Positions 9,134 through 16,457 of a stretch of DNA of 28,308 nt are shown here, piece after piece. The stretch's first letter is position 1; every line of letters starts with the position of its first letter. The notes under the pieces were generated by a model. It had not been told where the DNA came from. It worked only from the letters and a program-made list of their open reading frames with translations, and searched no databases. The translations under genes were made by a program, and so were the position numbers. This stretch comes from Verrucomicrobiota bacterium (lineage in GTDB: Bacteria; Verrucomicrobiota; Verrucomicrobiia; Opitutales; UBA953): assembly GCA_004293385.1 (NCBI GenBank), contig RDYO01000006.1:1-28308 (forward strand), written 5' to 3'.

Positions 9134-10642
9134 TCAACTCCTGCGACGCCACACGGAAACCGCAAGCCCGACTGCGAGCACGCCGAGCGGAATGAGGGCG
9201 AAACGCAGGGCCAAGGCCCAGAAGTCGGCGGCGGTCGCGGTCAGCTGATATTCGCCCCCGGTCCGGGCGGGTAGTGAGACGGCGCGTTCGCGGTCGCTGA
9301 GCCAGGCGGTGGCCTGCGTCAGGAACGCGCGGTTGCCGCCGCGGTCGAGGCGGCTGTTCGCCGCGATCTCGGAGGTGCCGACGACGACCAGCCGGCCGCC
9401 GGCGCCGCCGACGCCTTGCCGGATGCCGGTCGCGCGTTCCGCCGCCGCGACGATGCAGACCGGGCCGGGCTGGTCGCGCTCCGGGTCGAAGCGCAGCGGC
9501 CGGCGGGCGGGATCCGTTTCGCCCCAGGCGGCGTCCGACGAGAAGACGAGCTGCCACACGCCGAGCGTGCTGTCCGGCGCGCTGCCTTCGTCGAAGCGGG
9601 CGGGGCGGAGCCGGGCGGCGACCAGCGGGAGGTTCTGTTCGCGGAGCGGCTTGGTGAGCGGGTGTTCCTTTGCTTCGAGGCGCAGCAGGCCGATGTCTCC
9701 GTCGGTCGTGCGGCGCGCGGGATCCGGCTCCTGCAGTTCCGCGTCGGGGGTGAAGATCGCCCACTCGGAGAGCACCGGCTCGAGGCCGTGGTCGCGTCCG
9801 GGGTCGAGCATGACGAGCACCCGGCCGTTACGTTCCTGCAGGTATTTGCGGAGACGGTCGTTTTCCGCGGCGGAGAAAGGCGTCACCGGACCCGGCACGA
9901 ACACCATCGAGGCGTCGCGGGGGACTTCGCTCACCGTGGCCAGGTCGAGCGGCCGGACCTCGAAGTTGCGGTTACGGAGCTGACGGGAGAGCAGTGACAT
10001 CCCGCGCACGGGCGAGGCATCCTCGACGCCGAGTTCGCCGTGTCCCTTGGTCACGTAGCACACCGCCGGCTTGTCTTCGGTGACTTCGATCAGGGCGGAG
10101 GTCACCGCCTCTTCTCCACGGAAGGCGCCCTCCTTGGTCACGAAGTCCCTGTAATTCAGGTATTTCGCCCGCCCGCCGCAGGCGAGCACCAGTACGACCG
10201 AGGCGTCCGGCGCGCCGTGGCGGCCGGCGAGTTCGGAGAGGAGGGGGGCGTTGCGTCCGTCGCCGGCCTGCTCGACGGCGAGCCAGCTGCCGCCTTGGCG
10301 GCCGGTCTCGACGACGTAAGCGTCGAGCAGCTTGTTCAGGCGGGCGCGCAGGTAACGGGCCTCATCCGATTTCTCGCTCGTCAGCACGACGGCGCGGACC
10401 CAGCCGCGGGCGCGGCCGGCGCCCACGGGGCTGCGTCGGCCCGCGGCGCGCACGGTCTCGACCGATTCCGGGGCGAGCGAGTGGCGACGGTCGGCGGAGA
10501 TGTCGCGGCGGACGCGGAATTCGGGCAGCGACGCCAAGGTGTTCACCGCCACCGCGAGGGCGATCGCCAGCAACGCCTGCGTGAGGCGGTTCAGGCGGCG
10601 GATGGGCCGGACGGACCCGAAGTCGTCGCGCGGGGAGCTCAT
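9134..10642 (-). CDS. GldG-like ABC transporter auxiliary protein
   Basis: 502 residues. Hydrophobic segments lie near both ends (about 22-41 and 475-496), with a large extracytoplasmic domain between. After the first segment comes Arg-Arg-Asp-Ile-Ser-Ala-Asp-Arg-Arg-His-Ser-Leu, the form of the Tyr-Asp-Leu-Thr-x-x-Lys-x-Tyr-Ser-Leu element of GldG-type proteins. Further on are Glu-Asp-Lys-Pro-Ala-Val-Cys-Tyr-Val-Thr-Lys-Gly-His-Gly-Glu and Leu-Leu-Ser-Arg-Gln-Leu-Arg-Asn-Arg-Asn-Phe, also typical of the ABC_transp_aux domain. In Bacteroidota GldG works with GldF and GldA in gliding. Outside that phylum these proteins form an ABC exporter of unknown substrate, and gliding should not be inferred here. 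The gene begins one base after the permease stop. Confidence 0.85.
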   Translation of the reverse strand: MSSPRDDFGSVRPIRRLNRLTQALLAIALAVAVNTLASLPEFRVRRDISADRRHSLAPESVETVRAAGRRSPVGAGRARGWVRAVVLTSEKSDEARYLRARLNKLLDAYVVETGRQGGSWLAVEQAGDGRNAPLLSELAGRHGAPDASVVLVLACGGRAKYLNYRDFVTKEGAFRGEEAVTSALIEVTEDKPAVCYVTKGHGELGVEDASPVRGMSLLSRQLRNRNFEVRPLDLATVSEVPRDASMVFVPGPVTPFSAAENDRLRKYLQERNGRVLVMLDPGRDHGLEPVLSEWAIFTPDAELQEPDPARRTTDGDIGLLRLEAKEHPLTKPLREQNLPLVAARLRPARFDEGSAPDSTLGVWQLVFSSDAAWGETDPARRPLRFDPERDQPGPVCIVAAAERATGIRQGVGGAGGRLVVVGTSEIAANSRLDRGGNRAFLTQATAWLSDRERAVSLPARTGGEYQLTATAADFWALALRFALIPLGVLAVGLAVSVWRRRS

Positions 10643-10643
10643 G

Positions 10644-11405
10644 TCATTCCTGGCCCTCCACGGTGAGCACCGCCAGGCCGAGGCAGAGCAGGGTGCCGGT
10701 GCCGTACAGCACGAGCGGACGCGCGTCGAGGACGCCGTCGGTGAAGTCCTGCAGGTGGCCGAACGTCCGCAGGTGCGCCGCCGGTTCGCGCAGCCAGCCG
10801 AGCCATTCCCAGCTTTCGATCGGCAACGTCTCGAGCGCGCCGCCCGCGGCCGTCAGCGCCAGCAGGCTGATGAAGGCGAGCAACGCCGCCAGCGCCGCGG
10901 AACGCGTCACGCAGCTGCAGAGGATCCCGATCGCGACATGCAGGAGGCCGCTCACCGCGATGAAGCAGAGCCCGCCCCAGAGCGCGGAGCCTTCGCCGAG
11001 CGCGCGGGCGTTCGCGCCGTCGAGCCGCTGCGCGGCGAGGAACGGGAAGGCGGCGAAGGCCAGCCAGAACAGCACCCAGACGATCCAGGCCGCGAGGAAC
11101 TTCGCCCAGACCACGGCGGCGGGGCTCGCCGGCGTGGTGAGGAGCGCCGCGAGCGTGCCCGAGCGGCGTTCCTCGGCGAACGTGCGCATCGTCAGCAGCG
11201 GCAGCACGCAGAGCAGCGGCAGCCAGAAGAACCAGAGCGTCGCCTCCACGGGCGACCGCGGGGCCGGCGCGCGGGCGGCGTCGACGAGCGCGAAGAAATG
11301 GATGCCGCCCATCAGCGCGAGGAACAGGCCGGCGGCCGCCCAGGTGTTCCAGGAGAGCGCGGCGCTGCGCAGTTCGTGCGCGAGGAGCGTGCGGAAGTGT
11401 CGCAT
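10644..11405 (-). CDS. ABC-2 type permease (GldF-like)
   Basis: 253 residues with about six membrane segments (near residues 21-40, 82-97, 103-122, 135-160, 168-190 and 225-248). The loop Leu-Thr-Met-Arg-Thr-Phe-Ala-Glu-Glu-Arg-Arg-Ser-Gly-Thr-Leu, followed by Leu-Leu-Thr-Thr-Pro, is the characteristic coupling region of GldF-type ABC-2 permeases. It forms the membrane channel for the adjacent ATPase. The start overlaps the ATPase stop by one base (TGATG) and the stop lies one base before the GldG-like start, so the three genes are a single translational unit. The substrate is unknown. Confidence 0.88.
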   Translation of the reverse strand: MRHFRTLLAHELRSAALSWNTWAAAGLFLALMGGIHFFALVDAARAPAPRSPVEATLWFFWLPLLCVLPLLTMRTFAEERRSGTLAALLTTPASPAAVVWAKFLAAWIVWVLFWLAFAAFPFLAAQRLDGANARALGEGSALWGGLCFIAVSGLLHVAIGILCSCVTRSAALAALLAFISLLALTAAGGALETLPIESWEWLGWLREPAAHLRTFGHLQDFTDGVLDARPLVLYGTGTLLCLGLAVLTVEGQE

Positions 11406-12391
11406 CAGGAACGGCGGCCCTCCCCGGGGGCGCGGCGCGTGGCGGCGAGGAAGATGTCTTCGAGCCCGAACTTTTCCTCCGCGATCTCGCGCAGCGCGAG
11501 CCCCGCGCCGATGAGCGAGCCGGCGAGCGTCTCGCGCGCGGGCGAGCCGACGGGCAAGGTGACGCGGAAGGTGTTCCAGCCGTCGGCGGAAGCGGCGGCG
11601 ACGACGGCGGCCGCGGGGTCGGCGGCGCGGCAGGCGGCGAGCAGCGCGGCCTCGTCGGCGCGCGTCACGACGGTGAACGCGGCTTCCGGCAGCAGTTCAC
11701 GGCGCAGGTCTTCGGTGCGTCCCTGCGCCACCAGCCGGCCGCGGTTGATGATGACGACCTTGTCGCAGACCTGTTCGACCTCATGCAGGATGTGGCTCGA
11801 GATGAGCACGGCCATCTTGCCGCGAAGCGAGCGGATCAGTTCGCGGATGCCGAGGATCTGGTGCGGGTCGAGCCCGATGGTGGGTTCGTCCAGGATGACG
11901 ACGCGCGGCTCGGCGAGGAGGGCGTCCGCGATGCCGACGCGCTGGCGGAAACCTTTCGAGAGCTGGCCGATGAGCCGGCCCGACGCGCGGCGCGTGAGGT
12001 CGCAGTCTTCCATCACCCGGCGGACGCGTTCGCTGACCCGGTCCGGCGCGACGTCCTTGAGCCGGGCGCGCAGGGTCAGGTATTCCTCCACGCGGAGGTC
12101 TTCCGGCAGCGGATTGTTCTCCGGCATGTAAGCGAGGTGACGCTTCGCGCCGGCGGGATCGAGCGCGACCGAGACGCCCCAGATGGCCGCGCGGCCCGAG
12201 GTGCCGGACATCGTGCCGGACAGGATGCGCATGGTGGTCGACTTGCCGGCGCCGTTCGGCCCGAGGAAGCCGACGATCTCGCCCGGCGCCACGGAGAAGC
12301 TCAGGTCCTCGACCGCGGTCAGGGAGCCATAGCGCTTGGTCAGCCTTTCCGCCACGACGGCGGCTTCCGGCAGAGGCGCGGCTTCGTTCAT
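11405..12391 (-). CDS. ABC transporter ATPase (GldA-like)
   Basis: 328 residues. Walker A Gly-Pro-Asn-Gly-Ala-Gly-Lys-Ser (44-51), signature Leu-Ser-Lys-Gly-Phe-Arg-Gln (144-150), Walker B Val-Val-Ile-Leu-Asp-Glu-Pro (164-170) and switch His200 are all intact. The signature has Lys-Gly-Phe-Arg-Gln-Arg, the form seen in ABC-2 exporters of the Gld, Nod and drug type. After the nucleotide domain, residues 225-328 form a C-terminal extension as in GldA. It is the first gene of the five-gene cluster that ends with the AsmA-like gene. GGAG sits about eight bases before the ATG. It powers the adjacent permease. Confidence 0.92.
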   Translation of the reverse strand: MNEAAPLPEAAVVAERLTKRYGSLTAVEDLSFSVAPGEIVGFLGPNGAGKSTTMRILSGTMSGTSGRAAIWGVSVALDPAGAKRHLAYMPENNPLPEDLRVEEYLTLRARLKDVAPDRVSERVRRVMEDCDLTRRASGRLIGQLSKGFRQRVGIADALLAEPRVVILDEPTIGLDPHQILGIRELIRSLRGKMAVLISSHILHEVEQVCDKVVIINRGRLVAQGRTEDLRRELLPEAAFTVVTRADEAALLAACRAADPAAAVVAAASADGWNTFRVTLPVGSPARETLAGSLIGAGLALREIAEEKFGLEDIFLAATRRAPGEGRRS

Positions 12392-12526
12392 GGGTTGGGC
12401 TCCGGAGGGAAGGGTGACGGCCTCGTCGGCTCCGTGCCGGCGGGTGTCCAGAAGACACGCCCAACGGCCTTTATTGGCAAGGTTAATAGGGGCTCGGCCG
12501 GGGCCGGAGGCCGCCGGACCGACGCC
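12392..12526. other. 135-base gap upstream of the Gld-type cluster
   Basis: No open frame is supported. The part near 12500-12520 is a run of GGCC/CCGG inverted repeats that could fold as a hairpin after the end of the TPR-like gene. The middle (12465-12495) is locally AT-rich. It contains TTGCCA on the minus strand with only a poor -10 match downstream, so a promoter for the ABC cluster here is plausible but not shown. Confidence 0.35.
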
Positions 12527-13249
12527 TTACTTGCCGGCCGGGGCGACGGGAGCGATCAGCGAAGGCTCGGAGCGGACCAGCATCTCCTTGTCGGCTTTCC
12601 AGACGTGGTTGGCGCGGAGTTTCTTGTCCATCGCGTTGAGCCACTTGGTGGCTTCGGCGGTGTCGCCCTTGGCGACGGCGACGTTGGCCAAGGTGAGCAT
12701 GGCGAAACCGCGCAGGGTCTCGGCGGCGGAGACGTCATCGGCGACCTCGGCGAGGGCCTTGGTCGCGCCGGCGTCACCGGTTTCCAGGCGGCACAGGGCG
12801 GCGTAAAGGCGGGCGCGCGCGGCGAGGGCGGAGACCGCCGGGCTGTTGCCGGCGAGGCCGGCCAGGCGACGGGCTTCGTCGTAGGCCTTGGCGGCGTCGG
12901 CGAACTTGCCGGCGCGCTTGAGGTCGTCGGCGACGTCGGTCAGGGCGACGGCGGCCAGGGGTTCACCGGCATGGCGACCGGCGAAGGCCCGGCGGGCGGC
13001 TTCGTCCTGGCAGGCGGTGAATTCTTCGCCGAGGGCTTCGCGCTGGCTTTCGTTCCAGAAGAAAAAGGCGAGGTAACCGAGGATGCCGACCACGACGGCG
13101 ACGGTGGCCTTGACGATCGTGCCCTGGTTGCGCTCCCAGAAGAGCCAGAGACGGTCTTCGGCGTCCGCATTGACGAAATCCTCGTCGACGACCACGAGGT
13201 TGCGGTCATCGCCGGCCGGGGGCTGCTTGCTGGAACGGTCTTCGGGCAT
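12527..13249 (-). CDS. Single-pass membrane protein with TPR-like domain (YfgM-like layout)
   Basis: 240 residues. A polar N-terminus of about 46 residues, rich in Asp and Glu, precedes one membrane segment (about 47-66). The remainder is Ala-rich alpha-helix with repeated patterns such as Ala-Lys-Ala-Tyr-Asp-Glu-Ala and Leu-Ala-Asn-Val-Ala-Val-Ala-Lys-Gly-Asp-Thr-Ala-Glu-Ala, typical of tetratricopeptide-like repeats. The order cytoplasmic tail, one helix, periplasmic TPR is that of YfgM, an ancillary subunit of the Sec translocon in enterobacteria; the same layout occurs in unrelated scaffolds, so only the layout is claimed. It is divergent from the phosphohexomutase and points toward the Gld-type cluster. 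Confidence 0.6.
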   Translation of the reverse strand: MPEDRSSKQPPAGDDRNLVVVDEDFVNADAEDRLWLFWERNQGTIVKATVAVVVGILGYLAFFFWNESQREALGEEFTACQDEAARRAFAGRHAGEPLAAVALTDVADDLKRAGKFADAAKAYDEARRLAGLAGNSPAVSALAARARLYAALCRLETGDAGATKALAEVADDVSAAETLRGFAMLTLANVAVAKGDTAEATKWLNAMDKKLRANHVWKADKEMLVRSEPSLIAPVAPAGK

Positions 13250-13347
13250 GGGGGGTCAACCCTTGGGAAAGGACCGTTTGTGTCAACCCCCGCCTCCCCC
13301 GCCTACGGGCTTGTCCCCGCCCCCGGGCGGGTAAGTATGGGGGACAC
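13250..13347. promoter_or_regulatory. Divergent promoter region with nested inverted repeats
   Basis: On the minus strand a perfect TTGACA (13286-13281) lies 31 bases before the ATG of the TPR-like gene; its -10 partner is poor. GTCAACCC occurs twice in direct orientation (13255-13262 and 13282-13289). On the plus side, CCCGCCC and GGGCGGG form a tight inverted repeat just before 13332. GTCCCC (13313-13318) can pair with GGGGAC (13340-13345), which covers the ribosome site GGGGGA in front of the phosphohexomutase ATG. The repeats are seen; any regulatory effect is inferred. Confidence 0.45.
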
Positions 13348-15276
13348 ATGAGCGCCTCCGCCGCCGTCCTTTCGCTCCTCCAAGCCGCCCAACAGAAGGG
13401 CCAGCTTTCCGCCGCCAGCCTCGCCAACGCCGGGGATTGGCTCCGCTCGGGTGCGCTTCCGGCCGAGGCCGTTGCCTCCCTCCGGGACCTCTGCGACCGC
13501 GGGGCCTGGGCCGAACTCGAAGACCGTTTCTATAAGGGAATCGCTTTCGGCACCGGGGGGATGCGCGGCCGGACGGTCGGCCGGGTCTCCGCCGCCAACG
13601 AGGTCGACGCCCAAGGGCTGCCGGTGCGCGCCGCGATCGGCTCGGCCTGCCTCAATGACGTCAATGTCCTCCGGGCCGTCATCGGCCTCTGGAAGCACGT
13701 CTCGGCCACCCAGCCCGGCGCCCGCCTGGTCGTCGCCCATGATGTCCGCCACTTCTCGCGCCACTTCGCCGAGCTGATCGCCGGCGCCTGGACGGAGCTC
13801 GGCGGCGAGGCCTACCTCTTCGCCGGCGCCCGCTCGACCCCGCAGCTCAGTTTCACGGTCCGTCACCTCGGCGCCCACGCCGGCGTCGTCATCACGGCCA
13901 GCCACAATCCGGCGCACGACAACGGCTTCAAGTGCTGCCTCGGTGACGGCGGCCAGGTCCTGCCTCCGCACGACGCCGCCATCGTCGCCGAAGTCGGCAA
14001 GCTCGGACCGGCCGACGTCGCGCCTTATCTCGAGAAGGATCTCGCCCGCGTGCTCACGGTCCCGGCCACGGCCGAGGACGCCTACCTCGCCCGCCTCGCC
14101 GGCGTGGTGCTCGACCCGGAGATCATCGCGCGGCACACGCCCAAGGTCGTCTTCACCAACGTGCACGGGACCGGCGACGTCATGGTCGTGCCCGCCCTGC
14201 GTCGCGTCGGCATCGACCCGCATCTGGTGGAGGAGCAGCGCGAGCACGACGGCCGCTTCCCGACCGTCGCCTCCCCGAATCCGGAGAACGCCAGCACCTT
14301 CGCCCTCGCGCTGAAGCTCGCCACGGAGATCGACGCCGACCTCATCCTCGCGACCGACCCTGACTCCGACCGCGTCGGCGTGGCTTGCCCGTTGCCTGCC
14401 GGCGGCCATCGCCTGCTCAACGGCAACGAGGTCGCCGCGCTGCTGACCGAGTTCCGCCTCTCCTCCCTCAAGGACGCCGGCATCCTGCCCGAAGCCGGCT
14501 CGCCTAACGCCGCGGTGGTCAAGTCGCTCGTGACCACGCCGCTCGTCGCCGCCATCTGCGCCCGCCACGGCGTGCGCTGCGTCGAGACGCTGGTCGGCTT
14601 CAAGTGGATCGCCCGCAAGCTTGAGAACTGGCACCGCCGCCTCGTCGAGGGCGCCGGCCCCGACGCCCCCGCGCTCCCTCTGCGCCGCCGCGCGCCGCTC
14701 GCGCTGCGTCACTCGACCCTCTTCCTGCTCGGAGCCGAGGAGAGCTACGGTTACCTCGCCGACGACGCGGTCCGCGACAAGGACGCCAACGCGACGGTGG
14801 TCATGCTCTGCGAGTTCGCCGCGCTGCTGCGTTCCCGCGGCCGTACGCTGCTCGACGCGCTCGACGTGCTTCATCTGAGCTACGGCGCCCATCACGAGGA
14901 CCTGCTGAACCTCGCGTTCGAAGGCGCCGAGGGCGCCGCCTGCATCCGTCGCATCGTCGCCTCCTGGCGCAAGTCGCCGCCCGCCGTCATCGACGGCTCC
15001 AAGGTCCTCCGCGTCACCGACTACGAGCGCGACAAGGTGCTCGACGCCGAGGGCGAGCGTGTCCCTCCCGAGGAATTCATCCTCGCCGAGCTGGCCGACG
15101 GACGTCGCATCGCGGTCCGCGCTTCCGGCACCGAGCCCAAGGCGAAGTTCTATTCCTTCGCCAAGGCCGAAGTCGCCGACGCCGACGACCTGCCCGCCGC
15201 CCGCGAACGCGCCCGTCGCTCGGCCCTCGCCCTCCGCGCCTGGCTCGAGGCCGACGCCAAGGTGCGCGCGAAATAA
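13348..15276 (+). CDS. Alpha-D-phosphohexomutase (phosphoglucomutase/phosphomannomutase)
   Basis: 642 residues. It interconverts sugar 1- and 6-phosphates. The phosphoserine loop Thr-Ala-Ser-His-Asn-Pro is at 183-188 (Ser185), the metal loop Asp-Pro-Asp-Ser-Asp-Arg at 337-342, the sugar-specificity loop Gly-Ala-Glu-Glu-Ser-Tyr-Gly at 462-468 and the phosphate-binding loop Arg-Ala-Ser-Gly-Thr-Glu-Pro at 591-597. The Glu-Glu-Ser form and the length of roughly 570-640 residues point to the long PgcA/PGM2-like branch rather than the 450-residue AlgC/GlmM branch. The true substrate cannot be fixed from sequence. GGGGGA lies four bases before the ATG. It is followed after four bases by a small lipoprotein gene. 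Confidence 0.92.
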   Translation: MSASAAVLSLLQAAQQKGQLSAASLANAGDWLRSGALPAEAVASLRDLCDRGAWAELEDRFYKGIAFGTGGMRGRTVGRVSAANEVDAQGLPVRAAIGSACLNDVNVLRAVIGLWKHVSATQPGARLVVAHDVRHFSRHFAELIAGAWTELGGEAYLFAGARSTPQLSFTVRHLGAHAGVVITASHNPAHDNGFKCCLGDGGQVLPPHDAAIVAEVGKLGPADVAPYLEKDLARVLTVPATAEDAYLARLAGVVLDPEIIARHTPKVVFTNVHGTGDVMVVPALRRVGIDPHLVEEQREHDGRFPTVASPNPENASTFALALKLATEIDADLILATDPDSDRVGVACPLPAGGHRLLNGNEVAALLTEFRLSSLKDAGILPEAGSPNAAVVKSLVTTPLVAAICARHGVRCVETLVGFKWIARKLENWHRRLVEGAGPDAPALPLRRRAPLALRHSTLFLLGAEESYGYLADDAVRDKDANATVVMLCEFAALLRSRGRTLLDALDVLHLSYGAHHEDLLNLAFEGAEGAACIRRIVASWRKSPPAVIDGSKVLRVTDYERDKVLDAEGERVPPEEFILAELADGRRIAVRASGTEPKAKFYSFAKAEVADADDLPAARERARRSALALRAWLEADAKVRAK

Positions 15277-15280
15277 TCTC

Positions 15281-15511
15281 ATGAAGACCACGTTCCTTTT
15301 GCCCCTCCTGCTCCTGGCCGGCTGCGCCAGCCCGGTCGGCGATCGTTCCTTCGCGCCCGAGAAGACGCCGGCCGCGGCCGCCTTGTCCGGTCAGCCCGCC
15401 GCCGAAGGTTCGCTGAAGGACCGTGTCCGCGAGGCGAACGAGAAGAACGACGACCGTCTGCTCAAGCGCGACTGGCGCGCGGCGAAGCCCGCCGTCGGTC
15501 CGCAGCCGTAA
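15281..15511 (+). CDS. Small lipoprotein of unknown function
   Basis: 76 residues, starting at an ATG four bases after the phosphohexomutase stop. Two Lys-free but Thr-containing residues follow Met-Lys, then a Leu-rich segment and a lipobox Leu-Ala-Gly-Cys at 12-15, so Cys15 would be lipidated after signal peptidase II cleavage. The mature part is hydrophilic, with an Ala/Pro-rich stretch and then a charged helix (about 46-66) containing Lys-Asp-Arg-Val-Arg-Glu-Ala-Asn-Glu-Lys-Asn-Asp-Asp. No family is recognised. It overlaps the end of a longer open frame that is a shadow of the mutase gene; only the lipoprotein part is credible. Confidence 0.75.
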   Translation: MKTTFLLPLLLLAGCASPVGDRSFAPEKTPAAAALSGQPAAEGSLKDRVREANEKNDDRLLKRDWRAAKPAVGPQP

Positions 15512-15513
15512 GG

Positions 15514-16413
15514 CTACTTCAGGCTCACTCCGAAGTGTCGGGCGAAATAGGCGTCGAGCGACTCCGCGATCGCTTGCGCCGTGGCCGCCCGATGGGCGGG
15601 AGTGTCCCGCATCGGACCAGGCACTTCGAGTTGTGCGGCGTCGAGCTGGGACTTGTCCCGTGAGCCGTGGGCCGCGATGTCGTAGGCCCCGTTGAAGTAA
15701 GGATCGTCCAGGAGCAGGACCTCGCGGGGCGAGGGCACCGCGGCGACGCCGCGCGCCGCGAAGAGTCCGCCGAGGCTCGTCTCGCCGCGCAGCAGTTCGG
15801 AGAACTGCGCCGGGGTCCGCTGGCTCAGCCAGCGGATCGAAGACCGCGCGGCGACGGACTTGTCGGCGTCCAGACGTTCGTCGGAAAGGCGCAGCTCGGA
15901 GGCCTTCAGCAGATAGCCGATCTCGATGCGGGGCTTCGGATGGCCGTGCGAATGGAGGTCCAGGTAAAGCCCGTGCTTCGAGCGGGCGACGACCGCGCTC
16001 TCGGCCTCGTCGATGAAGGCGTGGTACTCGCGCCAGACCTGTTCGGCCTTCGGCTGACCGGCCGCGCCTTCGCCGATCTCCCGGTTGCAGTCGACCTTCT
16101 TGCGCGAGAGCTCGCAGACCACCAGCTGCGGAGCCTTGCCGAAGCGCGCGCGGAGCGCGTCCCGCAGGGCATGGCCGAGCGCCGTGGCGTACGAATCGCG
16201 CACGGTCACGCCGCTCGTCCGGTCCGGGATGTCGGCGGGTTTCGCCGCGCCGTCATGGGGCACCGAGAGGACGATCGGCAGTTCGCCGGGCCAATGCCGG
16301 ATGAAGCCCGAGGCGCTGATGCGCGGGGTTTCCGCGACCGGTTCGGCCGCCGGCGCGACGAGCGCGACCAAGGCGAGGCAGAGCGGGACCAGCGGGGCGA
16401 GCGGTCGGGGCAT
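15514..16413 (-). CDS. Exported N-formylglutamate amidohydrolase-like protein
   Basis: About 299 residues. A hydrophobic N-terminal segment ending in Ala-Pro-Ala-Ala (about 5-23) is a likely signal peptide. The FGase-type zinc-hydrolase pattern is present: Val-Pro-His-Asp-Gly at 51-55, Ser-Arg-Lys-Lys-Val-Asp-Cys-Asn-Arg at 103-111 and Leu-Asp-Leu-His-Ser-His-Gly at 151-157. Classical N-formylglutamate deformylase (HutG) is cytoplasmic and sits in histidine-use operons; an exported copy next to aroB suggests a different amide or peptide substrate. The start at the ATG 16413 is preferred to a TTG two codons upstream. It is convergent with the small lipoprotein gene, two bases away, and lies 44 bases after aroB. 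Confidence 0.72.
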   Translation of the reverse strand: MPRPLAPLVPLCLALVALVAPAAEPVAETPRISASGFIRHWPGELPIVLSVPHDGAAKPADIPDRTSGVTVRDSYATALGHALRDALRARFGKAPQLVVCELSRKKVDCNREIGEGAAGQPKAEQVWREYHAFIDEAESAVVARSKHGLYLDLHSHGHPKPRIEIGYLLKASELRLSDERLDADKSVAARSSIRWLSQRTPAQFSELLRGETSLGGLFAARGVAAVPSPREVLLLDDPYFNGAYDIAAHGSRDKSQLDAAQLEVPGPMRDTPAHRAATAQAIAESLDAYFARHFGVSLK

Positions 16414-16457
16414 GCGCAAGGAAAGGCCGGCCGCCGGACCGGGTCAAGCGGGGGACG

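Noticed and set aside
9127..9165. A longer start for the DUF4340 protein at 9165
   Set aside because: It would overlap the GldG-like gene by 32 bases and put 13 extra residues before the membrane segment; the ATG at 9126 has AGGAG upstream.
13303..15291. A 662-codon open frame opposite the phosphohexomutase
   Set aside because: Its product is a Gly/Asp/Arg-rich sequence with no recognisable domain. It is the antisense shadow expected in GC-rich DNA, whereas the plus-strand frame has every mutase motif.
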